Of a stretch of DNA of 64,000 nt, positions 16,741 through 26,040 are shown piece by piece. The notes under the pieces are model-generated. The model searched no databases, was not told where the DNA came from, and worked only from the letters and a program-made list of their open reading frames with translations. Position 1 is the first letter of the stretch. Each line of letters starts with the position of its first letter. The translations under genes and the position numbers were made by a program. Origin of the DNA: CAZSMK01 sp964608095 (GTDB lineage: Bacteria > Sumerlaeota > Sumerlaeia > MWCT01 > JAGHBZ01); the NCBI GenBank assembly GCA_964608095.1, contig CAZSMK010000044.1:22109-86108 (forward strand). Direction: 5' to 3'.

Positions 16741-18600
16741 TTTAATCTTGATATATACTACGCCTCCGCTGGGAATAATACCATTCCAGTCGGTACTGTT
16801 TCCTTTCAGAGAATACTCCTCGACCGGTTCTAATGTCTCACTGCGGGGATCATCGTAATAACTACCATGCGTTCTGTCGATTCTGTAAACAGACATGCTG
16901 CGCAAGTTTGCAGGAATGCCGCCAAGATCCACGGTTGTGTTATAATCGGATTGCGAGCAGTTCCATATAACGGCTGCTGCATGCCGTGTATCACATGAAG
17001 CCAGAACTTCAACTTCTGTTGTGCTGCTCTCCGCCTTACGTCCCGTAGTAGGCATGTCCATATATATCTTAAATGCGTTGAAGGCGGCTTTGCGATGTCC
17101 ATCCAGGCTTACCAATCCACAGCGTTCATGTGTATCGGGATCGTTGAACATAGCCCAGTACACTTTCGTGACGTCCGGATAGTTTAATAGCGTTTTGAAA
17201 TCATGCAACAAGCGGGATGCTGCTGAGTACAATTCAATGTTGCCGCCTTCCACAAAGGCGGGTGTTAAGGGAACGAATGAGTTATATTCCGTCAGCATCA
17301 TGGGGAGGTGTGCAAGTGCCGGATATTTGCTGAGACAAGTACGTGCCTTTCTAATAATAGGTTCTGGATTGCCGTAGTTGTGGAAAGACAGGAAGTCAAG
17401 CGGAACACTGTTCGAAGATACAAAATCCAGGAAACCGTAAAGCCAAGAATCATCGTCTTTAAGCGCGGCAACTGCGGGACCACCCACAAGTGCATCGGGA
17501 TTGCCTTCTCGTATGCCTTCAGCTCCTCGCCGGTATATCTCGCAATAATCTTCCAAAGAGCCTCGGAAGAAAAACGGTTGGTTGTCCGGCTCGTTCCAGA
17601 TTTCATAATAGGGGACTTTTCTATTTGTCGTCCGCCAATGAGCCGCATAATCGCGGCAAATACGCTGCCACGCATTCATATCCGTCGGCTTTTCCGACCA
17701 GATACCTTTTTCACGCTGCAAAGGTTCCGGGGTATACGCCATCACATACATGGGTTCGATATTCCGTTTTAATAATGAATCGGTGAATCTGTCAAAATCA
17801 AGAAAAGTGTAAACAAGATTATGAGGAGTTCCACTGATCTGGGGCGAATTAAAATCAATCCCCACATTGTGACCACCCCATGTGGGATCGTAGCGCAGTG
17901 AACTACACCCTAATTCTTCGAGCAGGTGAATATCCCTGAACCAGCGTTCCATTTTGAAATATGGACAATTGTATACATTGAATTTTTCCTTATCTAAATC
18001 CGGCGAGGCCTTTACGTCGAACTTAATGCGGATTGTTGCGTCCCGTTTCGCTCTCAATTCAGGCTCGACATCGATTATGCCGAAATCCACTGCTTGCCCA
18101 CCTATCGTTTGCATACAATGTATAGCGACAAGATTTGTTCCAGTGGTGAATACGTCATTACGGAGTCTTGCCTTCACATAACCGGAGGTATACCCCGGTC
18201 GGTGAAGAACAAGTTCGCCATTAATAAAAACGGTAATATCCTCATCATGTAAGTAGACCGCATGAGGATTTTGGGGAAGGTCCTGCTGTGGTAGGTTAAT
18301 CCGTTTCCGAAGCCAAATGTGCGTGGTCTTCCAAATAGTTGCGCCCTTGTCGCCAAAAGGCGCATTGCCTTTGCTCCAGGTGGAATCATCGAAATCTGTA
18401 TTCTTCCACTCACCAGATGGTGGTTGAAAGGTATAATTCCATTCCCGGGGTATATTTTCTGATGTCGGCAGAATGGTGGAAACAACTTCGGTGTCTGCAA
18501 CCGCCTGAGCACAGTATGCAGGATTATCTGACAGCACCACCAAGGAGAATGTAATAATGAGGGAACAAATAATAGCTCTAAGCTCGGTGCGCAAAAACAA
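16717..18600 (-). CDS. Secreted GH39-like glycoside hydrolase with N-terminal jelly-roll domain
   Basis: I prefer the TTG at 18600: AAAGAAGG lies 5 bases upstream and a clean signal peptide follows (FLRTELRAIICSLIITFSLV, ending AYCA). ATG codons at 18642 and 18636 and one at 18723 (overlapping the upstream gene) lack ribosome sites. After the signal, about 35-175 is a galactose-binding-like beta-sandwich (WNYTFQPPSGEW, FINGELVLHRPG). The barrel carries the acid/base Glu in YYEIWNEPDNQ and the nucleophile Glu in MMLTEYNS, with SFHNYG between them, as in GH39/clan GH-A enzymes (beta-xylosidase, alpha-L-iduronidase). The final seven residues come from the palindrome at 16716. It sits 49 bases downstream of the nitrilase-family gene. 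Substrate is not determined; GH39 versus another clan A family is the main doubt. Confidence 0.85.
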   Translation of the reverse strand: MFLRTELRAIICSLIITFSLVVLSDNPAYCAQAVADTEVVSTILPTSENIPREWNYTFQPPSGEWKNTDFDDSTWSKGNAPFGDKGATIWKTTHIWLRKRINLPQQDLPQNPHAVYLHDEDITVFINGELVLHRPGYTSGYVKARLRNDVFTTGTNLVAIHCMQTIGGQAVDFGIIDVEPELRAKRDATIRIKFDVKASPDLDKEKFNVYNCPYFKMERWFRDIHLLEELGCSSLRYDPTWGGHNVGIDFNSPQISGTPHNLVYTFLDFDRFTDSLLKRNIEPMYVMAYTPEPLQREKGIWSEKPTDMNAWQRICRDYAAHWRTTNRKVPYYEIWNEPDNQPFFFRGSLEDYCEIYRRGAEGIREGNPDALVGGPAVAALKDDDSWLYGFLDFVSSNSVPLDFLSFHNYGNPEPIIRKARTCLSKYPALAHLPMMLTEYNSFVPLTPAFVEGGNIELYSAASRLLHDFKTLLNYPDVTKVYWAMFNDPDTHERCGLVSLDGHRKAAFNAFKIYMDMPTTGRKAESSTTEVEVLASCDTRHAAAVIWNCSQSDYNTTVDLGGIPANLRSMSVYRIDRTHGSYYDDPRSETLEPVEEYSLKGNSTDWNGIIPSGGVVYIKIKTIGVRPR

Positions 18601-18649
18601 TATACCTTCTTTTTTTAATTGTGTCGTGAAATACATAATCATGGTCAGG

Positions 18650-19633
18650 TTAGTCTTCTCGTATGTCAAATCTGACGTTCCGAGTATTACGTTCACGACC
18701 GGTTGGTTCGACCAATTTTCCATAAAGTTCAGGACGACGTGCCGTTAACCATCTGCTGCCCGTACACTTTTCGCGAAGCGCGGAGTCGAGGTCGGCAACG
18801 ACCATGTCGTCTTCGATTGACGTAGACTCGACCAGGACCCTGCCGTAAGGGTCGAGTATCATCGCGTTACCCGTCCTGACTTCATCGTCGTCGACACCCA
18901 CGCCATTACTGAACACCAGGAACAAGCCATTATCGTGCGCGCGCGACGGCAGCCAGCGCATCAACCACTCACGACCGTTGGCTCCCATGAATTCGCGGCG
19001 CACCGCTTCAGGGTTAGCATGCCGATTCATCCATAGTGCTGGAGCAATGGGTTTCATAGCATGGGGACTTCGAGATTTACACCCTCCTGTCTGGTGCGGG
19101 GCAAGAAGAATCTCCGCTCCTTCAAGCGCGTTGATGCGTGCGTTTTCTATAATGTTGTTGTCATAGCAAATCAACACCCCTACCCGGCATCCCTGGGGAA
19201 TATCAAAAACGGTATATTCATCCCCGGACTTCATATGCTCGCTTATGAACATGTGGAGTTTGCGGTGAACCGCGTAAGAGCCGTCCGGCATGGCGACAAC
19301 GTATGCATTGTAGAGAGAATCATCATTCCCTCGTTGGATAAAGCCAGCGCCTATAGTCATCCCGGTTTCCCTTGCACTCTCGATCAGAAACGCAGTGGAA
19401 GGACCCTCCGGCACAGGTTCCGAAAGTTCAAGAATCTGTTCCCGGCTGAGTTTCCGCACATGCCAATACCCAGTGATACACATCTCAGGAAAAACAAGGA
19501 GGTCAACATCTTTTTCGGCAGCCCGCCTGATGAAGCCTCTCATAACCCCGATATTCTTTCCCTTATCACCCGGGAAATGATTAAACTGAACCGCCGCCGC
19601 TCGTATCTTCTTCATTTTTTTAACCTGTGACAT
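18650..19633 (-). CDS. Nitrilase-superfamily carbon-nitrogen hydrolase
   Basis: 327 residues with the Glu-Lys-Cys triad of the superfamily: Glu in VFPEMCITGY, Lys in VHRKLHMF and Cys in VLICYDNN. No signal peptide, so cytoplasmic. It cleaves or forms a C-N bond in an amide, carbamoyl or nitrile compound; the branch (amidase, N-carbamoyl-amino acid amidohydrolase or other) cannot be told from the sequence. Two starts are possible: ATG at 19633 with AAAGGA only two bases away, or ATG at 19615 with CAGG 8 bases upstream; the homologous region begins at KKIRAAAVQF just after the second. It is the first gene of a minus-strand run with the GH39-like and GH27 genes, so the product may act on a product of their substrates, for example an amidated or N-acylated sugar. 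Confidence 0.9.
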   Translation of the reverse strand: MSQVKKMKKIRAAAVQFNHFPGDKGKNIGVMRGFIRRAAEKDVDLLVFPEMCITGYWHVRKLSREQILELSEPVPEGPSTAFLIESARETGMTIGAGFIQRGNDDSLYNAYVVAMPDGSYAVHRKLHMFISEHMKSGDEYTVFDIPQGCRVGVLICYDNNIIENARINALEGAEILLAPHQTGGCKSRSPHAMKPIAPALWMNRHANPEAVRREFMGANGREWLMRWLPSRAHDNGLFLVFSNGVGVDDDEVRTGNAMILDPYGRVLVESTSIEDDMVVADLDSALREKCTGSRWLTARRPELYGKLVEPTGRERNTRNVRFDIRED

Positions 19634-20265
19634 TTCCTTTATGATAACTATATCTCAGACAAACCTTGTTTCTGTGATTATATGAAGATAGAAGATGCAG
19701 AACAATGGAAAATATAAGGTCGTTACATTATCGAGTTCTGTTGCCAGCGATACAGTCCGAAGGGGAGTCCATCCGAACGATACCAAATTACTATTGTAGT
19801 TTGGATGACGGTTGTCATAATATCCAATTAATATGATAACCGTGAGGGGTTGAATGGGTATCAGGTTTAAACTTGGGAGAAAGACACTTGACAAGAATGG
19901 AGAGGCTATCCTTACTGGTGCCTGTCGCCCGATCTTACGTTACGGTTTTTTTCCAAGAATCCGGGCCATTGAAGATACTTAGGCTGATAGTAGGCTTTGC
20001 GCTCCTGACGATTGCCCTTACCCTGGTCCTTGTCGCAGGGCTTAAAGCCGCGCGTAAACATTCATAAACGCGAGATTCACGCGTTTAGTAAACCTTTTTT
20101 ATATTGCGCCTCTATAATGTCGAGCAGGCTTGTTTTTGTTGATTAGTATATCCCTGTTGAGTATAACTTCTTGAAATTCCATGAGGTCGAAAAGTTCTTC
20201 ACCGTAAGAGAATAATACAGTAAAAGATTGTTTAGACAACTTACGTTGACATAAGGAGAATCAGA
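19634..20265. other. Intergenic region upstream of GH43 gene
   Basis: 632 bases between divergent genes. It contains one doubtful small reading frame (19897-20067) and a 7-bp hairpin AAACGCG/CGCGTTT (20066-20086) followed eight bases later by six T residues. No convincing promoter hexamers were recognised. Confidence 0.5.
19897..20067 (+). CDS. Doubtful small single-pass membrane protein
   Basis: A 56-residue frame starts at ATG 19897 with GGGAGAAAG about 15 bases upstream. It holds one strong hydrophobic segment (LIVGFALLTIALTLVLVAGL) followed by a basic tail KAARKHS, the pattern of a small inner-membrane protein. A weak hairpin-T-tract follows the stop. I recognise no family. It could be chance. 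Confidence 0.3.
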   Translation: MERLSLLVPVARSYVTVFFQESGPLKILRLIVGFALLTIALTLVLVAGLKAARKHS

Positions 20266-21213
20266 ATGGCAAGAACGGCAAAGAGGAATTTGGCTATAAC
20301 GTTTTTAATCATGATAATGTTCGGCGTCTTCAGTGCGGCTGGAGAGCAGACATATACAAATCCCGTGATTAATGAGATTGGTTTGGCTGATCCGGCGGTA
20401 ATATTTTTTGAGGGAACATACTACCTCTATCCCACAGGGGATAATGTCAGCTATCACGTGTATACTTCAAATGACCTGGTGCATTGGACAAAAGGGAAAC
20501 GAGTATTCGAGCCCGGTGAAAAACATGTCTGGGCACCGGACGTTTTCCGAAATCCTGACGATGGGAAATTCTACCTTTACTATACAGTAAGCAAGCGCAT
20601 AGGCGTGGCTGTTGCCGATAAGCCTGACGGTAAATTCGAGGACCGCGCAACATTCTTCACCGATGCAATCGATGCCCATATGTTTCGCGATGATGACAAG
20701 AAATATTATCTCTACTACGTCCAGCTCCCGGGGTTTCTTATCCACGTCCAACGCATGAAAAATCCTCTCGAGAAGGAAGGCGAGCCCATCAAAATACTCT
20801 GGCCTACTGAACCATGGGAGAAAATACGCGGCGAAGTAACCGAAGGGCCATGGATGCTCAAATACAAGGGCACGTACTATCTCCTGTATTCTGGAACGGG
20901 CGCTGATTCACTGGACTATGCTATCGGGTATGCAACAGCAAAGAGCCCGACGGGACCTTTTACGAAATACGCTGGCAACCCGATAGTCAAAAGAGGCGAG
21001 ACAGCGCTCGGGCCCGGTCACGGCTGCGTCGTCACAGACGCTGCCGGCAACCTGTGGTCAGTCTATCACCAACAAAAAGATGACACTCAACCCTGGAACC
21101 GCTTTATCTGTATAGACCCGCTCTGGTTCGACGAGAACGGAATCCTGCACGGAAAAGCAACAAGGGGCACCGCGGAACCAGCACCGGCAGTGGAAAGCAT
21201 CAAAGAGAATTGA
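20266..21213 (+). CDS. Secreted GH43 family glycosidase
   Basis: 315 residues. A signal peptide ends near residue 26 (SAAGE). The rest is a five-bladed beta-propeller: the catalytic base Asp is in IGLADPAVIFFEGTYYLY, the pKa-modulating Asp in DAIDAHMFRDDD and the general acid Glu in EVTEGPWMLKYKGTYYLLYS. GPGHGCVVTDAAGNLWSVYH is the last conserved blade. Such enzymes release arabinose, xylose or galactose from plant or algal glycans. No C-terminal binding module. ATAAGGAG lies 7 bases before the ATG. It is monocistronic-looking: the next gene, on the same strand, begins 115 bases later and is unrelated. A short CCGATAGTTT fragment of the ACTATCGGGG repeat follows 3 bases after its stop. Confidence 0.93.
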   Translation: MARTAKRNLAITFLIMIMFGVFSAAGEQTYTNPVINEIGLADPAVIFFEGTYYLYPTGDNVSYHVYTSNDLVHWTKGKRVFEPGEKHVWAPDVFRNPDDGKFYLYYTVSKRIGVAVADKPDGKFEDRATFFTDAIDAHMFRDDDKKYYLYYVQLPGFLIHVQRMKNPLEKEGEPIKILWPTEPWEKIRGEVTEGPWMLKYKGTYYLLYSGTGADSLDYAIGYATAKSPTGPFTKYAGNPIVKRGETALGPGHGCVVTDAAGNLWSVYHQQKDDTQPWNRFICIDPLWFDENGILHGKATRGTAEPAPAVESIKEN

Positions 21214-21328
21214 CCCGATAGTTTCTTCTTGCTATTGACGCGTTTCGGTAAGGATGGTATTGTGTGGATATCTTGGATGTTATTTCTGCTCCAAACGCTT
21301 TAGAACTATATGATAAAGGGGGATTTGA

Positions 21329-23314
21329 ATGGTAAATTTTCTGCTGTGGGTGCTGTGGTTCCTGTACTTGGGAGGATGGTTTTTGCTCCTGCTTCATTGT
21401 ATCGGCAGGAAGGATTTCTATCCTGTTGTTGGTCGCGGTTGGAGGACGAAACTCTTTTGGCTCGCGACCTTCCTTTTCTTCAATCCGTTCCTGACGCTCA
21501 TCTATTTCGTGATGGGCTTTTCATTGAAACCACCCGAAGGAGAAAACCGCAGACATAGTGCCTTTGCCGCGATCACAACCGTAACACTTGTTGTTATTAT
21601 TGTAGTGGCATTTCATCTTCTTCCCTCGGTTCAACCTGTTGCTAAAGTCATCCCCGGACGAAAATCTACTGAGGAACGTAGTATTTTTAATTCGACGCCA
21701 TTGAAAACCGGTATGTATATAGGGTCGCTCTCTTCGCGGTCTGAATCGAATATTTTTATGACTTCTAGTTCGAACGACTTTAATAGTGTCGCGTGCAGAC
21801 GAATCGCCGTGATGTGCAGCGATTCACATCCTGTAATCACCCGGGCAGGTAGAGCAGTGCAGGAGAAGCTCGCGGAGATGCCGGGGGTGGAATCAGTCGC
21901 ATTATACCCTCCCGGTTCAAGTCTTGAATCTGGAAATATATTACCGCAGCTTATAGTGGAAATCGGCCTGGAAAAGAAAAAAGTCATACCCTTGCCTCTC
22001 GGACGCAGCAGCGAGTTCATAATTAGCGTTAAGGGAGGGAATAAACTCTGGAAAGGTGAATATTACTGGTATGAAATCCCGGAACCTGAGGTGGTGAGTT
22101 TGGAGATAGGCGGAACCCTGACATTTAAGGGATTGATGAAGGGACTTGAAACGAGGAATTACTGTTACATCCAGGAGGGAACGAAGATTGGCAATGAAAT
22201 TGCCGGACTCATATCAGAGCGGTTGTATAATCTTGTGAGGAAGGAAGGGATGTTGCCGAAACTGCCAGCCGCGCTGCAGGTAGAGTATCGTGATACCCCT
22301 GAAGTAACCTTTCCGGAAGGAGTGAGTGTTAAAGAAGTGTTTTCAGGCAACGATATTATGACGTATAATCATACTGTCTGGGAAGTGGCGGTGAATGGCG
22401 ATGCAACGTCTACTATAAAGACCTGGTATGAGATGTGCACGAGCGAAGCATGGTCACCCGGTCGACTCAGGAAGGATATTGGATTTCATGTGAGGCGGGG
22501 GAATGAATGGCTGGTTGTAAGTCGCGAGAAAACCAGCTCTCGTGTAAAACCGGATGACGTGACTGATGATACGCTTACTCGATATTATGTCCATTACTAT
22601 AATCTTCTCTCTGATGATGAATTCAAAAGTTCCGTGGATTCAGTTCTGCGTGAAGACCAACCAGTAGAGATTCTGCTTTCTCTGTATCCGCGCATCGAAG
22701 AGCCTGATCTAAAATCCCGTTTGATTGAAAAACTTTTTGACGCTGGTAGCAACTCATATCGTGTCAACATAGTGCTTTCGCGATTCTGGTTCGCCAGCGG
22801 AAAGAATGACCTTGCGTGTGACGCCTTGCTGAAGGCATTTGTACTTAGTTATGCCCGACCGGGAGGTGTTAAATTGGTTAAACTGCCGAGTATTGCTGAA
22901 GGAGCCGGAGTGAAAGACCTTCTCGAGCTTCCTATCGACGAAGAGGTGTTCCATTCGGTTGGGTTTTCCAATATAGCCGATATCGGAGAGGGAATTGAAG
23001 TGGAATGCTCTATCGACGAACCGATTCTTTTTTATATGCATGGCAATGACGGCATGATCGAAACAGTGGCACTCAGCATTGTGGAGAAATGGGATTCAAC
23101 AACGGACTACCATTACGCTCTCCAAGTTGTGAAATCAAATGTGAGGCAATCCGAATGGTCATGCCTTGAGGGGAGAAAAAAACCGGATGGACGGTGGGAG
23201 ATTGAGGAAACCATCCACATGATTAACTGGGAGAATATGTTCCAGGTGAGAGCGCATTCAATCTCAGAAGATAAATTCCTTATATCCATAACTCCAAAGT
23301 CACAGGGTGTATAA
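21329..23314 (+). CDS. Uncharacterised membrane-anchored protein (three N-terminal TM segments, large soluble domain)
   Basis: I do not recognise this 661-residue protein. Three hydrophobic segments occur at about 3-24, 43-65 and 78-98, the first two aromatic-rich (LLWVLWFLYLGGWFLLLL; LFWLATFLFFNPFLTLIYF). A soluble region of about 560 residues follows; it contains a segment like an alpha/beta ligand-binding domain (RRIAVMCSDSHPVITRAGRA, about 150-170), a beta-rich centre and a helical part with paired acidic residues. AAGGGGG lies 7 bases before the start. It follows the GH43 gene and is followed by a minus-strand small gene, so the context gives no clue. GC and codon use match the region, supporting a real native gene. 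A sensor or envelope stress function is possible but not supported by any motif. Confidence 0.75.
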   Translation: MVNFLLWVLWFLYLGGWFLLLLHCIGRKDFYPVVGRGWRTKLFWLATFLFFNPFLTLIYFVMGFSLKPPEGENRRHSAFAAITTVTLVVIIVVAFHLLPSVQPVAKVIPGRKSTEERSIFNSTPLKTGMYIGSLSSRSESNIFMTSSSNDFNSVACRRIAVMCSDSHPVITRAGRAVQEKLAEMPGVESVALYPPGSSLESGNILPQLIVEIGLEKKKVIPLPLGRSSEFIISVKGGNKLWKGEYYWYEIPEPEVVSLEIGGTLTFKGLMKGLETRNYCYIQEGTKIGNEIAGLISERLYNLVRKEGMLPKLPAALQVEYRDTPEVTFPEGVSVKEVFSGNDIMTYNHTVWEVAVNGDATSTIKTWYEMCTSEAWSPGRLRKDIGFHVRRGNEWLVVSREKTSSRVKPDDVTDDTLTRYYVHYYNLLSDDEFKSSVDSVLREDQPVEILLSLYPRIEEPDLKSRLIEKLFDAGSNSYRVNIVLSRFWFASGKNDLACDALLKAFVLSYARPGGVKLVKLPSIAEGAGVKDLLELPIDEEVFHSVGFSNIADIGEGIEVECSIDEPILFYMHGNDGMIETVALSIVEKWDSTTDYHYALQVVKSNVRQSEWSCLEGRKKPDGRWEIEETIHMINWENMFQVRAHSISEDKFLISITPKSQGV

Positions 23315-23472
23315 CTATCGTAAATCCATCATAAAGTTTTTAGCATGAAAGTGCCGGGGGCTGAGAAAGAGAAAGTAATAGTAGGTATGCTTATTTAAGC
23401 ACTTCGTGAGCTTCATGATCTTCATGGTTAGACATTTTTTAATTCAAGTTCCCAAACATTATATTTTCTTTC

Positions 23473-23775
23473 TTAAAACGGGCGAGCATCGCCTTTGGGA
23501 TTTGTACGCTCATCCGTATTAATCTCTGATTCAGATTCATCCTTGAATTTTTGTCTTTCCATTTCTCGCTCGTGCAGGATTTCATGATATCCCTCCTGCA
23601 AAAGCCAAATATCGTCGCCGTTGGCTTTTATATAATCGAGTTCGCCGAATTCTTCACCGTCACGAAGCCTGACTTTTTGCCGTCTTTGTTTTCCTCTGAT
23701 AAAATAGGTCTCCCAACGAAATTCGCCATATTTATCGCGATGAATTGCAGGTCGTTTCTTTTTTCTTCTTCCCAA
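23473..23775 (-). CDS. Small, highly charged hypothetical protein
   Basis: 100 residues, very rich in Arg, Lys, Glu and Asp (RWETYFIRGKQRRQKVRLRD; YHEILHEREMERQKF). The start is a TTG at 23775, with AAGGT about 14 bases upstream, so the start is uncertain. A motif FGELDYIKANGDDIWLLQEGYHE suggests an alpha-helical middle. No membrane segment or known domain is seen. The consistent amphipathic composition makes it more likely a real gene than chance. It stands alone between an orphan membrane protein and DUF488; function unknown. Confidence 0.6.
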   Translation of the reverse strand: MGRRKKKRPAIHRDKYGEFRWETYFIRGKQRRQKVRLRDGEEFGELDYIKANGDDIWLLQEGYHEILHEREMERQKFKDESESEINTDERTNPKGDARPF

Positions 23776-24129
23776 TTTCTGTAAGTTACCTTTTACATCT
23801 CGATATTTTATGAAAAACCCTTATAAAAATTCATAGTCGTTATAAAAGTTTTTTCGTTTTGGAAAAACATGAACCCAGTGTCAGTTGTACTATTCATAAT
23901 TTCAATACACGTTATTGAAGTTTTTCCTGCGTTAATAAATTTTTCAGAATTTTTGTTCAAATAAGTCATCATCGTTGAAGCCTGTAAGGCTGGCATATCA
24001 TAGTCCGCCGCGGTGGACGTCAGCCCTGGTATATTTTAAATTGCGCCTTAAGCGCAAAAAATAATGTGAATAGAAATTTTGCAAAATGTATCGATACAGA
24101 TATACTTTTATTTAGATTTTCTTCAAACG
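23776..24129. other. AT-rich intergenic region with two small hairpins
   Basis: 354 bases. It holds a palindrome GTCCGCCGCGGTGGAC (24003-24018) and a hairpin TTGCGC-CTTAA-GCGCAA (24041-24057). No gene or promoter recognised. Confidence 0.5.
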
Positions 24130-24483
24130 TTATCTTTGCAACATTTCCAGATACTGTTTTAACACTACGGCATTGTTGTGTTCTTCATCGCTGGCACTGT
24201 AAACGAGAGTTACCCGCTTTTTTTTCGCTTGATTTGCCAGGGGGCGAAGTGTTTCCCGGTGTTTCTTCAGCTCTGAAAGGTAACGTTTTCGAAACTCTCC
24301 CCACCGGGAGGGATCTTTATGAAACCATGAACGGAGCGTGTCAGAGGGCGCGATTTCCTTCATCCATTCATCGAGACCAGCCGCCTTCTTCGAGATACCC
24401 CTCGGCCAGAGCCGGTCGACAAGTATCCGATAACCATCATTCGACGATGGTTTCTCGTATGCGCGTTTCAATTTAATGGACAT
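24130..24483 (-). CDS. DUF488 (YeaO-type) family protein
   Basis: 117 residues matching the short YeaO-like branch of DUF488: the hallmark stretch YRILVDRLWPRGISKKAAGL near the start, WMKEIAPSDTLRSWFHKDP in the middle and VTLVYSASDEEHNNAVVL at the end. Length is typical. The biochemical role of the family is not established. It stands alone on the minus strand, 171 bases before the divergent sugar dehydrogenase gene. The start ATG at 24483 has AGGAG about 6 bases upstream. Confidence 0.93.
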   Translation of the reverse strand: MSIKLKRAYEKPSSNDGYRILVDRLWPRGISKKAAGLDEWMKEIAPSDTLRSWFHKDPSRWGEFRKRYLSELKKHRETLRPLANQAKKKRVTLVYSASDEEHNNAVVLKQYLEMLQR

Positions 24484-24654
24484 AATAAACTCCTATACTA
24501 CTCACCTGTTTCAGTTTTTCTTTTACCATTGATTTTCTATATGTGTAAAGGCATTAAACCGCAGGAATGATAAGGCTTGCCTGAAAGTCATATATTGTGT
24601 AGGATTATTGGAAAGGTAAAGATCTGTGTTTAGATTAAAAAGGGAAGGATTATC

Positions 24655-25770
24655 ATGGCACGAAACATAAGTACATATTGTGTTCTGACATTGATGCTGT
24701 TTTCTTTACATGGCTCAGGGTTTGCTGAAATACGACTCGAAACGATCATGCTTCCTCCCGGGTTTTCAATATCGGTATTTGCCGATAATGTGCCGGGGGC
24801 ACGCTCTATGGTACAGGGTGAAGCGGGAACTATCTTTGTCGGTACTCGCAGGGAGGGTAATGTCTATGCACTCAGGGATACGGATGGCGATTATCGCGCG
24901 GATGAACGCTATATCATTGCCCGGGGAAAGAATCTACCAAACGGCGTCGCGTTTCGTAAGGGTGATCTTTATGTTACCGAGATTAGCAAAGTGTGGAAAC
25001 TCCCCGGAATAGAAAAACGACTCGCCGACCCGCCAGAGCCCGTCATGATCAATGATTCTTTTCCCTCAGAGCGTCACCACGGTTGGAAATACATCGCATT
25101 CGGTCCGGATGATATGCTTTATGTCCCTGTAGGCGCACCCTGTAATATTTGCGACCCCGAAGACCCTCGCTTCTGTACTATCATGCGGATGAACCATGAT
25201 GGATCGGGGTTGGAAATTTACGCTGAGGGTATTCGTAACACGGTAGGATTCGATTGGCATCCGGACACCAACACGCTCTGGTTCACGGACAATGGGCGCG
25301 ACTGGATGGGCGATAATCGTCCACCGGACGAATTGAACGCCGCACCGCGGAAGGGAATGCATTTCGGATATCCGTACATACACGGACGCAATATCCTCGA
25401 TCCCGAGTTCGGTGAAGGAAAGAAACCCTCTGATTACATTCCACCAAAACAGGAACTCGGTCCCCACGTAGCCGCGCTCGGTATGCTCTTTTACGAGGGC
25501 GACATGTTTCCGGATGAATACAAACACCAGATTTTTATCGCGGAACATGGTTCCTGGAACCGAAGCATACCCATCGGGTATCGTGTCACCCTGGTGCGGC
25601 TCGAGAATGGTGAGGCAGTCTCGTATGAAGTCTTTGCAGAGGGATGGCTTCAGGGAACCGAAGATTGGGGACGCCCCGTCGACGTCATCACTCTCAACGA
25701 CGGCTCGCTCTTGGTCTCCGACGACAAAGCAGGCGCACTTTATCGTATCACCTATTCGACCCCTGAGTAG
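24655..25770 (+). CDS. Secreted PQQ-type (GDH/sorbosone dehydrogenase-like) sugar dehydrogenase
   Basis: 371 residues with a signal peptide (about 1-24, ending GFAE) and a six-bladed beta-propeller of the soluble quinoprotein glucose dehydrogenase/YliI type: LPPGFSISVFADNVPGARSM, a calcium-like loop DTDGDYRADE, LPNGVAFRKGDLYVTE, FPSERHHGWKYIAFGPD with the likely catalytic His, EGIRNTVGFDWHPD and FTDNGRDWMGDNRPPDELN. A pair of cysteines (CNICDPEDPRFC) may form a disulfide or bind a metal. It probably oxidises a sugar aldehyde in the periplasm if PQQ is available; no PQQ synthesis genes are visible. AAGGGAAGGA lies 9 bases before the start. Its stop codon lies within the left arm of the MITE-like element at 25766. 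Confidence 0.93.
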   Translation: MARNISTYCVLTLMLFSLHGSGFAEIRLETIMLPPGFSISVFADNVPGARSMVQGEAGTIFVGTRREGNVYALRDTDGDYRADERYIIARGKNLPNGVAFRKGDLYVTEISKVWKLPGIEKRLADPPEPVMINDSFPSERHHGWKYIAFGPDDMLYVPVGAPCNICDPEDPRFCTIMRMNHDGSGLEIYAEGIRNTVGFDWHPDTNTLWFTDNGRDWMGDNRPPDELNAAPRKGMHFGYPYIHGRNILDPEFGEGKKPSDYIPPKQELGPHVAALGMLFYEGDMFPDEYKHQIFIAEHGSWNRSIPIGYRVTLVRLENGEAVSYEVFAEGWLQGTEDWGRPVDVITLNDGSLLVSDDKAGALYRITYSTPE

Positions 25771-25980
25771 CGGGGATAGAAAGGCTGTCCAACCATTTAC
25801 TTTGGATTGTGCAGACGCGTCTGCGTTTTGTATAGACGTGAGTCATCATGCCTCGCGACCGTGTCGCGCTTAAAACTGCGGTGTCTGCTTCTCAGCCATA
25901 AGACGTCGCGCTCCAAAATTTATCTTTGAATCTTTTATTTAATTCTTGAATTGTCAAACAGCCTCTCTGACACCGATAGT
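25766..25980. mobile_element. MITE-like element, copy 1
   Basis: A 215-base non-coding element with imperfect 31-base inverted ends. The right end (25950-25980) reads, on the minus strand, ACTATCGGTGTCAGAGAGGC and on; the left end (25766-25796) is more diverged. The interior has a perfect palindrome GCAGACGCGTCTGC (25811-25824). It supplies the stop of the sugar dehydrogenase gene. Related copies lie at 31614-31800 and about 55273-55390. Confidence 0.75.
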
Positions 25981-26040
25981 TCATAGTTTCTTCTTTTTAC
26001 CATGAAGTTTTTCAAGTACGATAATTCTTCGTTGCTCAAT

